This document shows positions 59,536 to 60,432 of a stretch of 60,432 nucleotides of DNA, piece by piece. A program made the position numbers and the translations under genes. The DNA is taken from contig NZ_JMTZ01000036.1 of assembly GCF_000731095.1 (NCBI RefSeq), positions 1 to 60,432 on the forward strand, written 5' to 3'. Each line of letters starts with the position of its first letter. Within the stretch, counting starts at the first letter, position 1. The notes under the pieces were generated by a model. It was not told where the DNA came from, made no database searches, and saw nothing but the letters and a program-made list of their open reading frames with translations. The stretch is from Lysobacter antibioticus. Lineage in GTDB: Bacteria; Pseudomonadota; Gammaproteobacteria; Xanthomonadales; Xanthomonadaceae.

Positions 59536-60312
59536 ATGTCCGATCGCCCGCACCTTCGTCGCTGCGCACCGAGCGCGATCCTGTTGGCCTTGGGTCTGGC
59601 TGTGCTGTCGCCGCTGCCCGCCGCCGCACAGGACGCCACGGCCTCCGAACCGCCGGCCTGGGCCGTGCACGGCGGGGTGAGCGCGCTCAGCGACTACATC
59701 TGGCGCGGCGTGTCCCAGACCCAGGAAGACCCGGCGCTGCAGGCCGAGATCGAGCTTGAACATCGCAGCGGCTTCTATGCGGGCTTGTGGGCTTCGAGCA
59801 TCGACTTCACCGCCGCCGGCGAAGAGGACGACGGCATCGACTACGAACTCGACGGCTACCTCGGCTGGGCCGGCGAATTGCGGCCCGGTCTGGAACTGGA
59901 CGTGGCGCTGATGCGGGCCGCGTATCCTGGCGCTCGCTCGGGTTTCGATTACGACTACACCGAGCTCGAAGGCACCCTGAGTTTCGCCGAGCATTACCAC
60001 GTCGGCCTGGCGTATTCGCCGGATATTTTCGGCCTGGGCGGCAAGGGTTACTACTGGAACGCCGGCGGCGAATGGCTGCTCGGCGAGAGCGGCTTCGGGT
60101 TGAAGGCTCAGATCGGTCATTACGACCTCGAAGACGCCGCAGGCGACAGCTACAACGATTACCTGCTGGCGCTGACGCGGGAGTTCGGGCCGGTGCAGGC
60201 GGAGTTGCAGTACACCGATACCTCCAGTTATGGGGCGGAGTTGTCGGAGGCGCTCGACGATGGGAAGTTGGCGGATGGAAGGGTTAGTTTGGTGGTGGGG
60301 TGGAAGTTTTAG
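59536..60312 (+). CDS. TorF family putative porin
   Basis: A 258-residue outer-membrane beta-barrel protein. The signal peptide ends near PAAAQ (about residue 32). The mature start WAVHGGVSALSDYIWRGVSQTQEDPALQAEIELEHRSGFYAG is the hallmark of the TIGR02001-type family. Alternating strands follow and the C-terminus ends in VVGWKF with a terminal aromatic residue. TGGAGAG precedes the ATG. It is divergent from potF. Its substrate is unknown. Confidence 0.9.
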   Translation: MSDRPHLRRCAPSAILLALGLAVLSPLPAAAQDATASEPPAWAVHGGVSALSDYIWRGVSQTQEDPALQAEIELEHRSGFYAGLWASSIDFTAAGEEDDGIDYELDGYLGWAGELRPGLELDVALMRAAYPGARSGFDYDYTELEGTLSFAEHYHVGLAYSPDIFGLGGKGYYWNAGGEWLLGESGFGLKAQIGHYDLEDAAGDSYNDYLLALTREFGPVQAELQYTDTSSYGAELSEALDDGKLADGRVSLVVGWKF

Positions 60313-60370
60313 GGGGCCGCGGACGATCGCGGGGGATCGTTTTTCTAGGGTCAAGGTCAAGATCAGGATC

Positions 60371-60420
60371 AAACGCCAAGAGCTTCCGCCACTAAAGCGG
60401 CGGGTAACTTTCTTTTGTCT
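60371..60420. repeat. Dispersed repeat, end of window
   Basis: It matches, inverted, the GCTTTAGTGGCGGAAGC segment near 54456-54486, then continues with GGGTAACTTTCTTTTG, similar to 54727-54742. The element probably extends beyond the window edge. Confidence 0.7.
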
Positions 60421-60432
60421 AAAGCAACAAAA

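Overview
This window is high-GC DNA from a gammaproteobacterium of the Xanthomonadaceae, most likely Lysobacter or a close relative. The reasons are the DSF quorum-sensing (rpf) cluster next to prfB, lysS and an aconitase gene, a TonB-dependent receptor with a long N-terminus, GTAG-headed REP palindromes, and the E. coli-like gene order infA-aat-trxB-ftsK-lolA-rarA. It is ordinary chromosome: I see no phage, plasmid, transposase, CRISPR array, rRNA or tRNA.

Layout. (1) 61-11308: four exported proteins on the plus strand (GH92 alpha-mannosidase, GH20 beta-hexosaminidase, TonB-dependent receptor, GH2 beta-mannosidase), which fit stepwise breakdown of N-glycan-type sugars in the periplasm. (2) 11341-14599: a MITE-like palindromic element, then a large exported VIT/vWA/TPR/DUF2135 protein with an internal TonB-box-like motif. 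(3) 14824-17807: prfB with its +1 programmed frameshift, and lysS. (4) 18127-28073: the DSF module, with rpfG-rpfC on plus, rpfF and rpfB on minus, a small lipoprotein on plus, and acnA (the rpfA position) on minus. A relic of a second acnA 3' end follows acnA. (5) 28485-31073: acnB, then a REP/BIME array. (6) 34361-31561 on minus: an operon YbjN-like gene, nudJ-like, mnmA, hflD. (7) 34518-39872: clpS, clpA, three small exported proteins, infA, aat. clpS, clpA and aat together give most of the bacterial Leu/N-degron pathway. (8) 39869-49620: FemAB-like acyltransferase, trxB, ald, ftsK, a methyltransferase, a tiny membrane peptide, lolA and a secreted protein of unknown function. (9) 49769-54449: GNAT, GH108 muramidase, rarA, crcB, a short unknown gene and SapC. 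(10) 55008-59241 on minus: the polyamine ABC operon potF-potG-potH-potI. (11) 59536-60312: a TorF-type porin.

The best candidates for something new are: the tandem pair of tiny exported six-cysteine proteins (38079-38604); the VIT/vWA protein carrying a TonB-box-like sequence; the acnA relic, whose differences from the intact gene are all synonymous; the terminator-like hairpin just before ald; and the family of GTAG-headed hairpins with a covarying stem and GNRA loops. No computation was run: all family assignments come from reading motifs, and statements on synteny come from general knowledge of these genomes.
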